Shown here: one piece after another, positions 17,954 to 26,792 of the stretch
Position numbering within the stretch: position 1 is the stretch's first letter
Layout: each line of letters begins with the position of its first letter
From: JBEDUK01 sp963781595
Lineage (GTDB): Bacteria; Actinomycetota; UBA4738
Reading direction: 5' to 3'
Length of the DNA: 64,000 nucleotides
Assembly (NCBI GenBank): GCA_963781595.1
Contig: CAWAGG010000001.1
Span: 930,001-994,000 of the forward strand
Program-made: the position numbers and the translations under genes
The notes under the pieces: generated by a model
What the model saw: only the letters and a program-made list of their open reading frames with translations
Told to the model about the DNA's origin: nothing
Databases searched by the model: none

Positions 17954-18999
17954 GGTTCCCCCTTCGTCCGGACGAGGATCTTGACCTGGTCGCCGTCCGT
18001 GTCGGCGAGGCGCTCGATCCCTGCGGGCACGACGTCGTGGACGTCGATCCGGCTGGTGACGATCCGCTCGACGGGCAACGTCCCCGCGGCGATCTGCGCC
18101 AGGATCCTCGGGGTGTCCCAGATCTTGAACGACCACACGCCTGCGACCGTCAGGTCCCGCCAGACCCACCCCTCGGGCTGGACGGTCCGGTCGCCCAGGT
18201 GGATCGCGATCACCGCGACGGTCCCGGCCCGGCGCACCGACGCGATGCACGTGTCGAGCCCGGGCTGGCTGCCGGAGCACTCGACCGCGCAGTGCGCGCC
18301 CAGACCGTCCGTCCGCTCGAGGATTTCCTTCGCGACGTCGGTCGACGTCGCGTCGAACGCCGCCGTGACGCCGATCCGTTCCGCCATCGCTCGCCTGGCC
18401 GGCTGTGGCTCGGAGACGAAGATCTGCCCGGCGCCGCCAGCGGCCGCCACCAGCACGGCCAGTTGCCCGATCGGGCCACCGCCCGTTATCAGGATCGAGT
18501 CGCCGGGCGTGAGCCGGGATCGTTCGACAGCGTGCGCCACGGACGCGAGGGGCTCGAGGATCGCGCCCTGTTCGAACGACACTTCGTCAGGCAGCTTTAC
18601 CACTTGGGAGGCCGGCACGACAGCCTGCTCGGCGAGGCCGCCCCACGGCCACGTGACGCCCGTCAGCTGGAGGTTCTCGCAGAGGCCCTGACGACCGCGG
18701 ACGCAGTAGTGGCAGATGCCGCAGAACACGTGCGGCAGGACCGCGACGCGGTCGCCGACGTGCACGTTCGCGACCCCCTCGCCCAGCTCGGAGACGATTG
18801 CCGAGAACTCGTGGCCGATCACCTGGGGCAGGTTCTCCTTCGGTGTGTACAGCGGGCCGTGCGCGAACTCGTGCAGATCGGTGCCGCAGATCCCGCACCA
18901 CTGGGGTTCGACCCGGACCTGGCCAGGGCCGGCGGCGTCCGGCTCGGGCATCTGTTCGACCCGGAGGTCACGGTTGCCGTGGAGGCGGGCCGCGAGCAT
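17950..18999 (-). CDS. Zinc-dependent medium-chain alcohol dehydrogenase
   Basis: MDR-type dehydrogenase of 349 aa resembling butanediol/sorbitol/threonine dehydrogenases. The catalytic zinc site is CGICGTD plus GHEFSAIV. The structural zinc Cys residues are in CGICHYCVRGRQGLC, and the Rossmann motif is GGGPIGQ. An NAD-linked secondary alcohol oxidation is likely. ATG at 18999. The stop overlaps the following SDR start and the gene begins 2 bp after the preceding SDR stop, so three dehydrogenases are tightly packed. Confidence 0.9.
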   Translation of the reverse strand: MLAARLHGNRDLRVEQMPEPDAAGPGQVRVEPQWCGICGTDLHEFAHGPLYTPKENLPQVIGHEFSAIVSELGEGVANVHVGDRVAVLPHVFCGICHYCVRGRQGLCENLQLTGVTWPWGGLAEQAVVPASQVVKLPDEVSFEQGAILEPLASVAHAVERSRLTPGDSILITGGGPIGQLAVLVAAAGGAGQIFVSEPQPARRAMAERIGVTAAFDATSTDVAKEILERTDGLGAHCAVECSGSQPGLDTCIASVRRAGTVAVIAIHLGDRTVQPEGWVWRDLTVAGVWSFKIWDTPRILAQIAAGTLPVERIVTSRIDVHDVVPAGIERLADTDGDQVKILVRTKGEP

Positions 19000-19001
19000 C
19001 G

Positions 19002-19766
19002 TCAGATCGCCGTCATCCCGCCGTCGGCGGCCCAGACCGCGCCGGTCACGTACGACGCCTCGCCGGAGGCGAGGAACGCCATCACGTTCGCCACCTCCTC
19101 GGCGGTGCCCTGCCGGCGCAGCGGGATCGTCGAGATGATCGCCTCGTGACCTTCGGGGCGCACGACGTAGTCGTTCATCGGCGTGTCGGTGTAGCCGGGG
19201 ATCACGCCGTTCACGCGGATGCCGTCGGCCGCGTAGTCGTTCGCCAGCACGCGGATCAGGCCGTAGACGCCGGCCTTCGACGAGGAGTACGCGTCGAGCC
19301 CGGGCGCGAGCCCGTAGAGACCCGTCGGCGACGCCGTGCACACCACGGCCCCGCCGCCGCCCCGCAGGAGCGCCCTGATCCCGTGCTTGCAGGCCAGGAA
19401 CTGCCCCGTGAGGTTCACGTCGATGACCTTGCGCCAGACGGCGGCGTCGAGCCGGTCGGCGCGATCGTCCTGCCCGGCGAGCAGAATCCCGGCGTTCGCC
19501 ACGATCGTGTCGAGGCCGCCGAACGCCTCCTCGGCCGCCGCGACCGCGGCTTCGACCGCGGCCTCGTCCGTCACGTCGGCGGTCAGCGCGATGGCCGAAC
19601 CGCCGTCCGCCTCGATCTGCTTCGCCGTGTCGGCGGCGCTGTCCGCGTTCATGTCGATGCAGCCCACGTGCGCGCCCTCGGCGGCGAACTTCAGCGCGGC
19701 CGCACGACCGATGCCCGCGCCCGCACCGGTAACGGTCGCGCGTTTGCCCTCCAGCCGACCAGCCAT
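19002..19766 (-). CDS. Short-chain dehydrogenase/reductase
   Basis: SDR of 254 aa with TGAGAGIG cofactor motif, VANAG, an active-site Ser in TASPTG and YSSSK. Asp in CIDMNAD predicts NAD(H). It follows RidA by 10 bp and precedes the zinc alcohol dehydrogenase by 2 bp. A clear GAGGAGG site precedes the ATG. Confidence 0.9.
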   Translation of the reverse strand: MAGRLEGKRATVTGAGAGIGRAAALKFAAEGAHVGCIDMNADSAADTAKQIEADGGSAIALTADVTDEAAVEAAVAAAEEAFGGLDTIVANAGILLAGQDDRADRLDAAVWRKVIDVNLTGQFLACKHGIRALLRGGGGAVVCTASPTGLYGLAPGLDAYSSSKAGVYGLIRVLANDYAADGIRVNGVIPGYTDTPMNDYVVRPEGHEAIISTIPLRRQGTAEEVANVMAFLASGEASYVTGAVWAADGGMTAI

Positions 19767-19776
19767 GGTCGCCTCC

Positions 19777-20163
19777 TCACTCCCCGACGTACGCGATCGC
19801 TTCGATCTCGATCATCATCCCGGGCACCTGGTGCAGGTCGCTGCCGACGGTCGTGCGCGCCGGGTAGGGCTGCGGGAACCGTTCCTTGTAGACCGCGTTG
19901 TAGCGGGGGAACAGGTTCGTGTCGATCAGGTGGACGTTCACCTTGATCACGTCCGCGAGGCTCGCGCTCTCGGCGCGAAGGACCGCCTCGATGTTGTCGA
20001 TCGTCTGATTCGTCTGCTCCTCGATCGTGTCGCCGACGACCGTCCCGTCGGGACCGATCGGCCCCGTTCCCGTGACGTAGATGAAGTCGCCCGCGCGCCA
20101 GCCGTGCGAGTAGGCCCCGAGGGGCGGCGCTCCGCCATCCGCCTGGATCACGTGCTTGCCCAT
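19777..20163 (-). CDS. ridA: RidA-family enamine/imine deaminase
   Basis: Protein of 128 aa of the YjgF/YER057c/UK114 family, which hydrolyses reactive 2-aminoacrylate-type enamines released by PLP dehydratases. The key Arg is in YPARTTVG and the C-terminal Glu in MIEIEAIA. Its place beside a DSD1-like PLP enzyme (20440-21606), which could release such an enamine, fits this role. AGGGAGGAG precedes the ATG. Confidence 0.88.
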   Translation of the reverse strand: MGKHVIQADGGAPPLGAYSHGWRAGDFIYVTGTGPIGPDGTVVGDTIEEQTNQTIDNIEAVLRAESASLADVIKVNVHLIDTNLFPRYNAVYKERFPQPYPARTTVGSDLHQVPGMMIEIEAIAYVGE

Positions 20164-20175
20164 CCGCGCTCCTCC

Positions 20176-20421
20176 CTACGCGTGCGCGAGCACCCGCCCG
20201 TGCACCCGTTCGTCGATGAACCCGGCCACGTCGGCCACCGGTTCGAGCTTCCGTTCGACGTCCTCGTCCCGAGCGTGCCCGACCAGCGCGGGGCCGGCGG
20301 AGCCCGACATCGTGTCCACGTACATCCGGCCGTCGGCGTCCCATGGCCGCGCGTTGTCCCCGCGGACGAACGTCACGCACGGATCGCGGCGCAGCGGATG
20401 CAGGACGGACCGGTCGTCCAT
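20176..20421 (-). pseudogene. Remnant of a class III aminotransferase (N-terminal fragment)
   Basis: Open frame of 81 aa. Residues about 1-50 match the start of class III (ornithine/beta-alanine type) aminotransferases: a G-D-N-A-R-P-W-D-A-D-G segment, YVDTMSGSAG, then the GHA motif. After GHAR the sequence jumps to an unrelated-looking helical tail (FIDERVHGR), and the PLP-binding domain of about 350 residues is missing. The simplest reading is an internal deletion that left a short in-frame stub between the PLP enzyme and RidA genes. A genuine small protein cannot be excluded. Confidence 0.55.
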
Positions 20422-20439
20422 CGTTCGGCGCTCTCCCTC

Positions 20440-21606
20440 TTACGTGCGAAGGCCCCTGGCCGCGACCTTCCAGATCGTCTCGACCCGGTCGCCGCGGACC
20501 CCGATGATCTCGTTCGTCAGGTTGCAGCACGTGCACGCGTGGAACGGGTAGAAGCGGAACCGGTCCCCGAGCTCGACGGTGCCACCGCCCTCGACGCGGC
20601 CCATGCCGTGTTCCTCGGTGAACCGCTCGATCGTGACGCGGTGGTCGGATGAGAACGTCATCGCCGGCGGCGCCTCCTGCGCGTTCCCCGCGCCGACCAC
20701 GCCGCGGTCCCCGGAGAACGTCTTCGAGCCGCCGTCGATCGTGATGCCGCCCTCGCCCCACTTCGACGCGATGCGGCAGAGCGCCGTCAGCGCCAGCTGG
20801 TCCTCGGTGCAGCTGCCCTCGTTCACGTGCATCACGTCGTAGAAGACGTAGGTGCCCGCACGGGACTCGGTGATGCCGGGGACCTCGGCGACGTACTTGC
20901 CGGTGAAGCTCCCGCCGGCGTTGACCTCGCGGACCTCGAGGCCGCGCCCGCGGAGCTCCTCCGCGATGTCGACCAGGAGCTGGCCCTCGGTGTGACCCTC
21001 CTCCTGGCGGGTGCCCTTGCCCTCGAAGAAGTACGAACGGTGCGTCGTGAGCCCGTCGAAGTCGACGCCGGGCAGCGTGCCGATCGTGCGCGCGAGCGCC
21101 TCGATCCGGTCGACGTCGTCCATCGCGATGCCGCCCCGGTGCATCCCGCTGTCGACGTCGATCTGGAGGTGCAGCGCGACGCCGGCCGCGGCGCCCGCGT
21201 CCGATGCCTGTCGGACGCCCGTCTCGCTGTCGGTGTTCGCCGTCATCCGAACCCCGGTCGCGGCCAGCTCGGCGATCCGCGCCCACTTCTGCTCGCCGAG
21301 GACCGGGTAGGCGATCGCGATGTCGTCGATGCCGACGGCGGCGAAGGGTTCGGCCTCGCTGATCTTCGCGCAGCAGATCCCACGAGCACCGGCGGCGACC
21401 TGCAGCAGCGCGATCTCGGGGACCTTGTGGGTCTTGATGTGGACCCGGAACTTCACGCCGTGGTCATCCATCCAGGACTGCCAGTCGGCGATGTTGCGCT
21501 CCATGCGGTCGAGGTCCGCGAGGATCAAGGGTGTATCCAGGTCGTCGACCCGGTCGCCGACCTCCACGCGCGGAGAACCGACCTCGTGCACGGCGGATCG
21601 AGCCAT
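20440..21606 (-). CDS. D-threonine aldolase/D-serine dehydratase-like PLP enzyme, paralog 2
   Basis: Fold-type III PLP enzyme of 388 aa. The PLP lysine is expected in VHIKTHKVPE, glycine-rich phosphate contacts are in NAGGS, and the C-terminal metal motif FHACTCCNL keeps the H-x-C pair typical of zinc-dependent D-serine dehydratase/DSD1 proteins. Zinc-assisted beta-elimination or aldol cleavage of a beta-hydroxy D-amino acid is likely, and RidA in the same operon supports an enamine product. It is the first gene of the minus-strand catabolic run. A strong-looking promoter lies upstream at 21688-21717. ATG 21606 follows GAGGAGGGG. Confidence 0.83.
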   Translation of the reverse strand: MARSAVHEVGSPRVEVGDRVDDLDTPLILADLDRMERNIADWQSWMDDHGVKFRVHIKTHKVPEIALLQVAAGARGICCAKISEAEPFAAVGIDDIAIAYPVLGEQKWARIAELAATGVRMTANTDSETGVRQASDAGAAAGVALHLQIDVDSGMHRGGIAMDDVDRIEALARTIGTLPGVDFDGLTTHRSYFFEGKGTRQEEGHTEGQLLVDIAEELRGRGLEVREVNAGGSFTGKYVAEVPGITESRAGTYVFYDVMHVNEGSCTEDQLALTALCRIASKWGEGGITIDGGSKTFSGDRGVVGAGNAQEAPPAMTFSSDHRVTIERFTEEHGMGRVEGGGTVELGDRFRFYPFHACTCCNLTNEIIGVRGDRVETIWKVAARGLRT

Positions 21607-21687
21607 GACTCGCCCCTCCTCACCTGCGCTCCAAGCGTCTCGCGGGCTCGAGACACGTCCGGAACCCGGGACGCTCCGCTCGGCCGA

Positions 21688-21717
21688 ACTGTATGCAGTC
21701 CCGGAGCGCCGAGTCAA
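21688..21717 (-). promoter_or_regulatory. Sigma70-like promoter for the minus-strand catabolic operon
   Basis: On the minus strand, TTGACT (21712-21717) and TACAGT (21688-21693) are separated by 18 bp, about 80 nt before the ATG at 21606. Imperfect inverted GCTCCG/CGGAGC arms flank the -10 box and could be an operator. It lies in the 154-bp gap between the cyclase and PLP-enzyme genes. Confidence 0.6.
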
Positions 21718-21760
21718 ACCCCTCCCGGCACAGGGCGGCCCTTGCGGACGGGTCCCCGGC

Positions 21761-24700
21761 TCAGCGACCGGCGCAGCGTCCGACGCCGCGGCGCGCCACC
21801 TCCGCCTGGCGCTCGACGCCGAACGCCCCCCATGCGTCCGCCGCCTGCGCCCACGCATCCGCGGCTTCCGACAGCTCCCCCTTCGCCTCGAGCAGCTCGG
21901 CTCGCGCGGACAGCAGGTTGCACCGGTGATGCGGGATCACGCCCTCGCTGGCCGCGATCAGGGATTCGGCGACGTCGAGCGCGCCCGCGGCGACCGCCAG
22001 CTCGACCGCTTCCGCCAGGCTCGCTTCGCGGAACTCGCTCGCGGCGTCCCGCGTGAGCAGTTCGAACCGGCGCATGTGGTCCGCGGCCTCGGCCGCGGCG
22101 CCGTCGGCGAGCGCCAGCCGAGCCGACGCCAGCAGGACCGGGTTCATCGCCTGGAGGTCGTCCTCGGAGCCCGCCGCCTCCGCGAGCAGCTCCTCGCGGT
22201 TCGGCAGCCCCTCGGTGAGCCCGCGCGCCAGGAGGACCTTCGCCCGATGCGCCTCTGTGGTGAGCCAGAGCGCCGCATCGAGGCGGTCCCGGCCGACGGC
22301 GAGCAGCTCGTCGGCGCGCGCGAGCACGTCGTCCCAGAGGCCGAGCTCGTAGAGGAGGAACAGGCTCTGGGCCTTCGCCCACCCGCCCTGGCTCACGACG
22401 CCGGCTCGTTCGGCGAGCTCGATCGAGGTCTCGAGGTGCGGCCGCGCCGCCTCCGGCCCATCGTAGGCCCAGAGCCAGTCGGAGACGTAGCTCTCCGAGG
22501 TAATCACGTCGTCGACGTTGCCGGCGCGCTCCGAGATGCGCACCGCGTGCTCGAGGTCGTCGAGGCCACCGCGATCGCCGCGGGAGCATCGCGCGTCGCC
22601 GCGGATGTGCAGGGCCATCACCGCGATCGGATCCGTCGCATCGGCGCCGAGCACCGAGAGCGAACGCTCGGCGTCGACCAACGCGTCCTCCGGCTTGCCA
22701 GCGAACAACGCCATCTCGGCCCGGTACGCGTACGCCGTCGCCAGCTCATGGGACGGCTCCTGCCGCTCGAGCAGCTCGATCGCCTCGTGGAGCGCATCCC
22801 GAGCCCGCGTGGTGTCGCCGACCACGCCGAGCTGCGACGCGATCCTGGTCAGGACCCGCGCGGTGGCGAGGTCGTCGCGTTCCGCGCGCACGATCGCGAG
22901 GGCCGCCTCGAACCGCGCCAACACCTCGGGCGACGAGAGTCGGGCGCTGCGCCGCCCCGCTCGGCCGCCGCCGACCAGCGCGGACACCCGGTCCATCGGA
23001 TCGTCGGGCTCCAGGCCGGCCGCGCGTTCGTACAGCTCGAACGCGCCGGCGACGTCGACCCGGAAGGCGCGGTCCGCGGCCACCAGCAGCCATCGGATCG
23101 CCCGCTCGCGTGCGGCGTCGACGATGTCGGCTTGACGGGACGCACGCGCGTACTCGACCGCGTCGAACAGGTGTCCGGCGAGCACCTCCGCGCGTTCGTC
23201 GGCGCGCTCACCGGTCTCGGCCTCGAGCCAGTCGGCGACCTCGAGATGCAGCCGCGCGCGGTGCCGTCGGGGGAGCCTCGCGTAGGCCACCTCGCGGATC
23301 AGGTCGTGGGCGAACCCGAACGCCGCCCGACCGGCCAGGCTGGAGCGCGTCTCGCGGATCACGTCGCGGGCGACGAGGTCCCGGAGCCCTCCGTCGACGT
23401 CCGCCTCGGGCGCGTCGTGCAGGCGAGCGATGAGCGGCGGCCAGAACTCCACCCCGGCGACGGAGGCCACCTGCGTCAGCGACCGGAGGTGCTGCGGGAT
23501 CGCGTCGATGCGGGCGGCGACGACGGACCGGACGGTGTCCGGGACCGCCATCTCGCCGACGCCGGCGCCACCGACGGCCCCTCGGTCGATCAGCATGCGC
23601 GCGAACTCGACCGCATACAGCGGGTTCCCGCCGGAGCGCGCGAGCACGGAGGCGTCGGCCGACGTCCGGAGCGCCGAGTCCACCAGCAGCGAACGCATCA
23701 GGCGGCTCGTTTCCTCCGGCGCGAGCGGCGGCAGCCGAACGGTGGTCGAACCTTCGGCGGGCGGCCAACCCCCGCGCTCGGACAGGTCCGGCCGGGCGGT
23801 CGCGAGCAGCAGGACCGGACGCTCCCGGATCAGCCGGACGAGGTGGTGGAGGAACTCGAGCATCACGTCCTCCGCCCAGTGGAGGTCCTGCACGGCCAGC
23901 ACGACCGGCCGATCGTCCGGCACGATCGCGCTCGTGAACGCGTCGGCGAACTCGGCGACGCGCATCGTCTCGCCCGGATCACCCGCGACGCCGGCGACGT
24001 CGAGGAGCCCGAGGATCGCCGCCAGGCGCGAGACGAGACGGTCGGGATCGGCCGCGCCCGGCCGCACCAGCGCGTGGAGCTTCGCGCGGACGTCGGCTGG
24101 ATCGTCCGCGGGCGTGCAACCCGAGGCCTCCCGGAGCATCATCGCGACCGGCTCGAACGCGGAGACCTCTCCGTACGACGGGCACCGGCCCTCGTGCCAG
24201 GTCGGCCCGGACCCGTTCGATCCGAGCGACCTTCGGAACTCCTCCAGGAGGCGCGACTTGCCGATGCCCGGCTCGCCGACGACGGTGACGACCTGCGCCT
24301 GGCCCCTCCGGACGGTCTGCTCGTACCCCTCCGCGAGGAGGGCGAGCTCGCGGTCGCGGCCGACGAAGTCGGCCGCGACCGCGACCCGCGAGGCCATCGG
24401 TCGCTCGCTGATCACCCTCCAGACCTGGAGGGGTTCGGCCTTCCCCTTGACCGTCGCGGGCGGCAGCGCTTCGGTGTCGAACAGCTCACGCACGAGTCGC
24501 TCGGTGACCTCCCCGATCACCAGCCCGCCCGCCGGGGCCAGCGCCTGCATCCGCGACGCCGTGTTCACGACGTCACCGGCGACGGCCTCGCCGACCTGCG
24601 GTCCCGTTCCGGCGGTCACGACCGCCTCGCCGCTGTTCACGGCGACCCGGACCTGGAGCGCCGGGTCGTCGGCACGCAGCTCGTCGATCGCGTCAAGGAT

Positions 24701-25045
24701 CCGGAGCCCCGCATGCACGGCGCGGGCCGGGTCGTCCTCGTGCGCGACCGGCGCGCCGAAGACGCCCATCACCGCGTCGCCGATGAACTTGTCGAGCGTC
24801 CCGCCGTAGCGCTCGATGATCGCCTTCGCGCGCGCGTGATAGGGGACGAGCGACGTTCTGACGTCCTCGGGATCGGCCAGATCGGAGCGTTCGGTGAACC
24901 CGACCAGGTCGACGAACAGGATCGTGACGAACCGCCGTTCCTCGACCGGCGGCGCGGCCGCGCGTTCCGGTTGCTGCGCGCCGCAGTTCGAACAGAACCT
25001 CGCGCCGTCCGCGACCTCGGCGCCGCAGCTCGGGCAGGCGCTCAC
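21761..25045 (-). CDS. Class III adenylyl cyclase-AAA ATPase-TPR regulator
   Basis: Multidomain protein of 1094 aa. A zinc ribbon (CPSCG/CSNCG, residues 4-22) is followed by a class III cyclase domain (about 37-210), an AAA/STAND-like ATPase with Walker A GEPGIGKS (257-264), and a long TPR-like helical region to the end. Cyclase residues look complete: metal Asp46 and Asp90, Lys86 and Asp158 for adenine recognition, Asn161 and Arg165 for the transition state. ATP-to-cAMP activity is therefore predicted. It lies 40 bp downstream of the SLOG-TM gene on the same strand, so it could be part of that locus. Such proteins are also common free-standing regulators. Confidence 0.88.
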   Translation of the reverse strand: MSACPSCGAEVADGARFCSNCGAQQPERAAAPPVEERRFVTILFVDLVGFTERSDLADPEDVRTSLVPYHARAKAIIERYGGTLDKFIGDAVMGVFGAPVAHEDDPARAVHAGLRILDAIDELRADDPALQVRVAVNSGEAVVTAGTGPQVGEAVAGDVVNTASRMQALAPAGGLVIGEVTERLVRELFDTEALPPATVKGKAEPLQVWRVISERPMASRVAVAADFVGRDRELALLAEGYEQTVRRGQAQVVTVVGEPGIGKSRLLEEFRRSLGSNGSGPTWHEGRCPSYGEVSAFEPVAMMLREASGCTPADDPADVRAKLHALVRPGAADPDRLVSRLAAILGLLDVAGVAGDPGETMRVAEFADAFTSAIVPDDRPVVLAVQDLHWAEDVMLEFLHHLVRLIRERPVLLLATARPDLSERGGWPPAEGSTTVRLPPLAPEETSRLMRSLLVDSALRTSADASVLARSGGNPLYAVEFARMLIDRGAVGGAGVGEMAVPDTVRSVVAARIDAIPQHLRSLTQVASVAGVEFWPPLIARLHDAPEADVDGGLRDLVARDVIRETRSSLAGRAAFGFAHDLIREVAYARLPRRHRARLHLEVADWLEAETGERADERAEVLAGHLFDAVEYARASRQADIVDAARERAIRWLLVAADRAFRVDVAGAFELYERAAGLEPDDPMDRVSALVGGGRAGRRSARLSSPEVLARFEAALAIVRAERDDLATARVLTRIASQLGVVGDTTRARDALHEAIELLERQEPSHELATAYAYRAEMALFAGKPEDALVDAERSLSVLGADATDPIAVMALHIRGDARCSRGDRGGLDDLEHAVRISERAGNVDDVITSESYVSDWLWAYDGPEAARPHLETSIELAERAGVVSQGGWAKAQSLFLLYELGLWDDVLARADELLAVGRDRLDAALWLTTEAHRAKVLLARGLTEGLPNREELLAEAAGSEDDLQAMNPVLLASARLALADGAAAEAADHMRRFELLTRDAASEFREASLAEAVELAVAAGALDVAESLIAASEGVIPHHRCNLLSARAELLEAKGELSEAADAWAQAADAWGAFGVERQAEVARRGVGRCAGR

Positions 25046-25052
25046 GGCCGTC

Positions 25053-25058
25053 AGTCTA
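25053..25058 (-). promoter_or_regulatory. Candidate -10 box (TAGACT) of the cyclase gene
   Basis: TAGACT on the minus strand ends 7 nt before the GTG start at 25045. No ribosome binding site is apparent, which suggests a leaderless transcript separate from any read-through from the SLOG gene. Confidence 0.35.
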
Positions 25059-25085
25059 CGGACGAGGCCCGCGCCGCCGCGCCGG

Positions 25086-26687
25086 TCACAGGAGCAGGTC
25101 GACGTCGCGGTACCGCATCACGTCGATCCAGCCGGCGCTCTCGCTGCGCAACTCCCGGTCCGTCTCCGCCGCGAGCCGCCGGACGCTCTCGAGGTCGGAG
25201 ACGCGGTCCGCGAGCTCGGACAGCGGAGCCAGGTGGTCGGCGACGCTGCGGTACCGGTCCGCGAGCGATCGGTGCTCTTCCAGCACGTCCAGCCACGACA
25301 GCGCGCCGCCGAGCGCAGGGAACACGATCGACACGACGATCAGCAGCTTCGAGACGGTCCCCTCGGTGATCACCACAGCGTGCAGCGTCGCGGCAATCAC
25401 CGTGCAGACGAATAGGGCCCCGGTCGTCCACAGCAGCACGCGACGGACGTTCGCGTGGTAGCGGCCCCGGGTTCGGTAGTAGTGCAGCTGTTCGTCGATC
25501 CACGCGTCCTTGAGCGAATGCGCGAGCGACGGGGCGGCCGCCGGCTGCGGCTCGACCTGGGGGCGCAGCCGCCAGATCTCGCGGAACGCACGCGTCATCC
25601 ACTCCTGCCGGCCCCCGGCGTGGAGCCCGGCAGGCCGGTCGCCCGGGAAGTTCTCGATCCCGACCAGAGCGAGGAAGCCCGCCGCGCGGAGCCGCTCGGC
25701 GAGGAAGCGCATCGACACCCACCGGCCGTGGAGGTCCTTGCCCCGCAGCCATCCCCAGAGGCCGAGGACCGTGATCATGCAGAGGACCTCGAGCAGCGCC
25801 AGCCGATGCCGCTCCGGCGCGAACGTCACCTGCACCGCGACGACGGCGACGGCGGCCACGGCGAGCGCCGCCATCGTCCGCGACGTCCAGAGCAGCTCGC
25901 GGCGCGCGCGCTCCGCGACCCGATCGACCGGACCGATGTACGGCGCGATCCAGGTCTCGATCTCCGTCGCGCTCCGCTCCACGTCCGGCCCGGCATCGAT
26001 CGCACCCGGGCCGCCGAGCGCGCGCCGGCGCCCGCGGGCGCCGCCGTCGCCGCCGACCAGGTCGCCGTTGAACCGTTCGAGGTCGCTGATCAGCGGCCAC
26101 GCCTCTGGGACGTTGAACTCGGTCACCTCGTGCGGCGCCTCCGAGCCGACGATCACGACCCACATCCCGGTGCCGCGCGCGGTCTCGATCACGTCGTCCG
26201 TCCCGCCCGGCCCGCGCCCGCGGCGACCGTTCCACACGGCCAGCAGCACGTCGCAGCCCCGCACGATCGACAGGCCCGCCTCCTCGTAGGCGATCGGCCG
26301 CTCGAGCGTCGTGGCCACCACCCGATGGATCTCGGCGCGGCCGAGCAGGGAACGGAACTCGGAACGCGAGCCCTCGGTCTGGAAGTCGCGTTCGTACACG
26401 TCGACCGGGAGCGGCAGGGGAACCTCGAGGGACGCGTCCGTCAGCGACAGCATCCGCTCGACGACCACGCGATCGGCGCCCTCGGAGAGCGACGACACGA
26501 CCTCGAACGCGATGGGCGTCCGGGGGGCGCTGGGAACCGTGGACACGATCCGCCGGATCGCACCGTCGATCGCGCCGACCAATGCGTCGTCGACGTCGAG
26601 GTCCCGGTGTCCCGTGACACCGACCCGGAGCCTGAACGCGACACCGGTCTCGCCGGCTCCCGGCCGAACGTGCGTGGGCGACGTCAT
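25086..26687 (-). CDS. SLOG domain protein with four TM segments (tandem SLATT-like modules)
   Basis: Protein of 533 aa. Residues about 20-185 form a SLOG (SMF/DprA-LOG-like) Rossmann domain: GVTGHRDL (23-30), SEGADRVV (68-75), GCDVLLAVWNG (144-154) and GGTDDVIETAR (161-171). SLOG domains are predicted to bind or process nucleotide-derived signals. Two hydrophobic hairpins follow: TM 272-289/298-315, and TM 416-439/444-466. Each is trailed by an Arg-rich helix with the SLATT-like pattern (RWVSMRFLAERLR; RSLADRYRSVADHL). SLATT domains are predicted pore-forming effectors of nucleotide-activated conflict systems. The function is inferred from these families. It is divergent from a second SLATT gene. 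The ATG is preceded by TATGCT at 9 nt. Confidence 0.75.
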   Translation of the reverse strand: MTSPTHVRPGAGETGVAFRLRVGVTGHRDLDVDDALVGAIDGAIRRIVSTVPSAPRTPIAFEVVSSLSEGADRVVVERMLSLTDASLEVPLPLPVDVYERDFQTEGSRSEFRSLLGRAEIHRVVATTLERPIAYEEAGLSIVRGCDVLLAVWNGRRGRGPGGTDDVIETARGTGMWVVIVGSEAPHEVTEFNVPEAWPLISDLERFNGDLVGGDGGARGRRRALGGPGAIDAGPDVERSATEIETWIAPYIGPVDRVAERARRELLWTSRTMAALAVAAVAVVAVQVTFAPERHRLALLEVLCMITVLGLWGWLRGKDLHGRWVSMRFLAERLRAAGFLALVGIENFPGDRPAGLHAGGRQEWMTRAFREIWRLRPQVEPQPAAAPSLAHSLKDAWIDEQLHYYRTRGRYHANVRRVLLWTTGALFVCTVIAATLHAVVITEGTVSKLLIVVSIVFPALGGALSWLDVLEEHRSLADRYRSVADHLAPLSELADRVSDLESVRRLAAETDRELRSESAGWIDVMRYRDVDLLL

Positions 26688-26696
26688 CCGCGGACG

Positions 26697-26702
26697 AGCA
26701 TA
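26697..26702 (-). promoter_or_regulatory. Candidate -10 box (TATGCT) of the SLOG gene
   Basis: TATGCT on the minus strand ends exactly 9 nt before the ATG at 26687, with no Shine-Dalgarno. This is the closest match to the TANNNT consensus among the leaderless candidates in the window. Confidence 0.5.
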
Positions 26703-26762
26703 GGGAGCCGTTCGGATCGCCGCCAGCAGGTGACGGAACGGGCCGATCCGGAAGAAAGGGAC

Positions 26763-26792
26763 TTACAGCCGCGCGGCTCGCGGGGGTACGGT
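26763..26792 (+). promoter_or_regulatory. Candidate promoter with central palindrome for the SLATT-TIR operon
   Basis: TTACAG (26763-26768) and TACGGT (26787-26792) are spaced by 18 bp. A perfect 12-bp palindrome, AGCCGCGCGGCT (26767-26778), overlaps the -35 edge and spacer, as an operator would. It lies in the 174-bp gap between the divergent SLOG and SLATT genes. Confidence 0.35.

Noticed and set aside
21761..25045. Naming the locus a Pycsar system outright
   Set aside because: The cyclase keeps Lys and Asp residues for adenine rather than pyrimidine-cyclase features, and no cyclic nucleotide-binding effector domain is visible.
21320..25369. 1349-aa plus-strand open frame opposite the cyclase-AAA-TPR gene
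   Set aside because: It crosses gene boundaries and lacks any recognisable motif; the minus strand encodes a complete multidomain protein.
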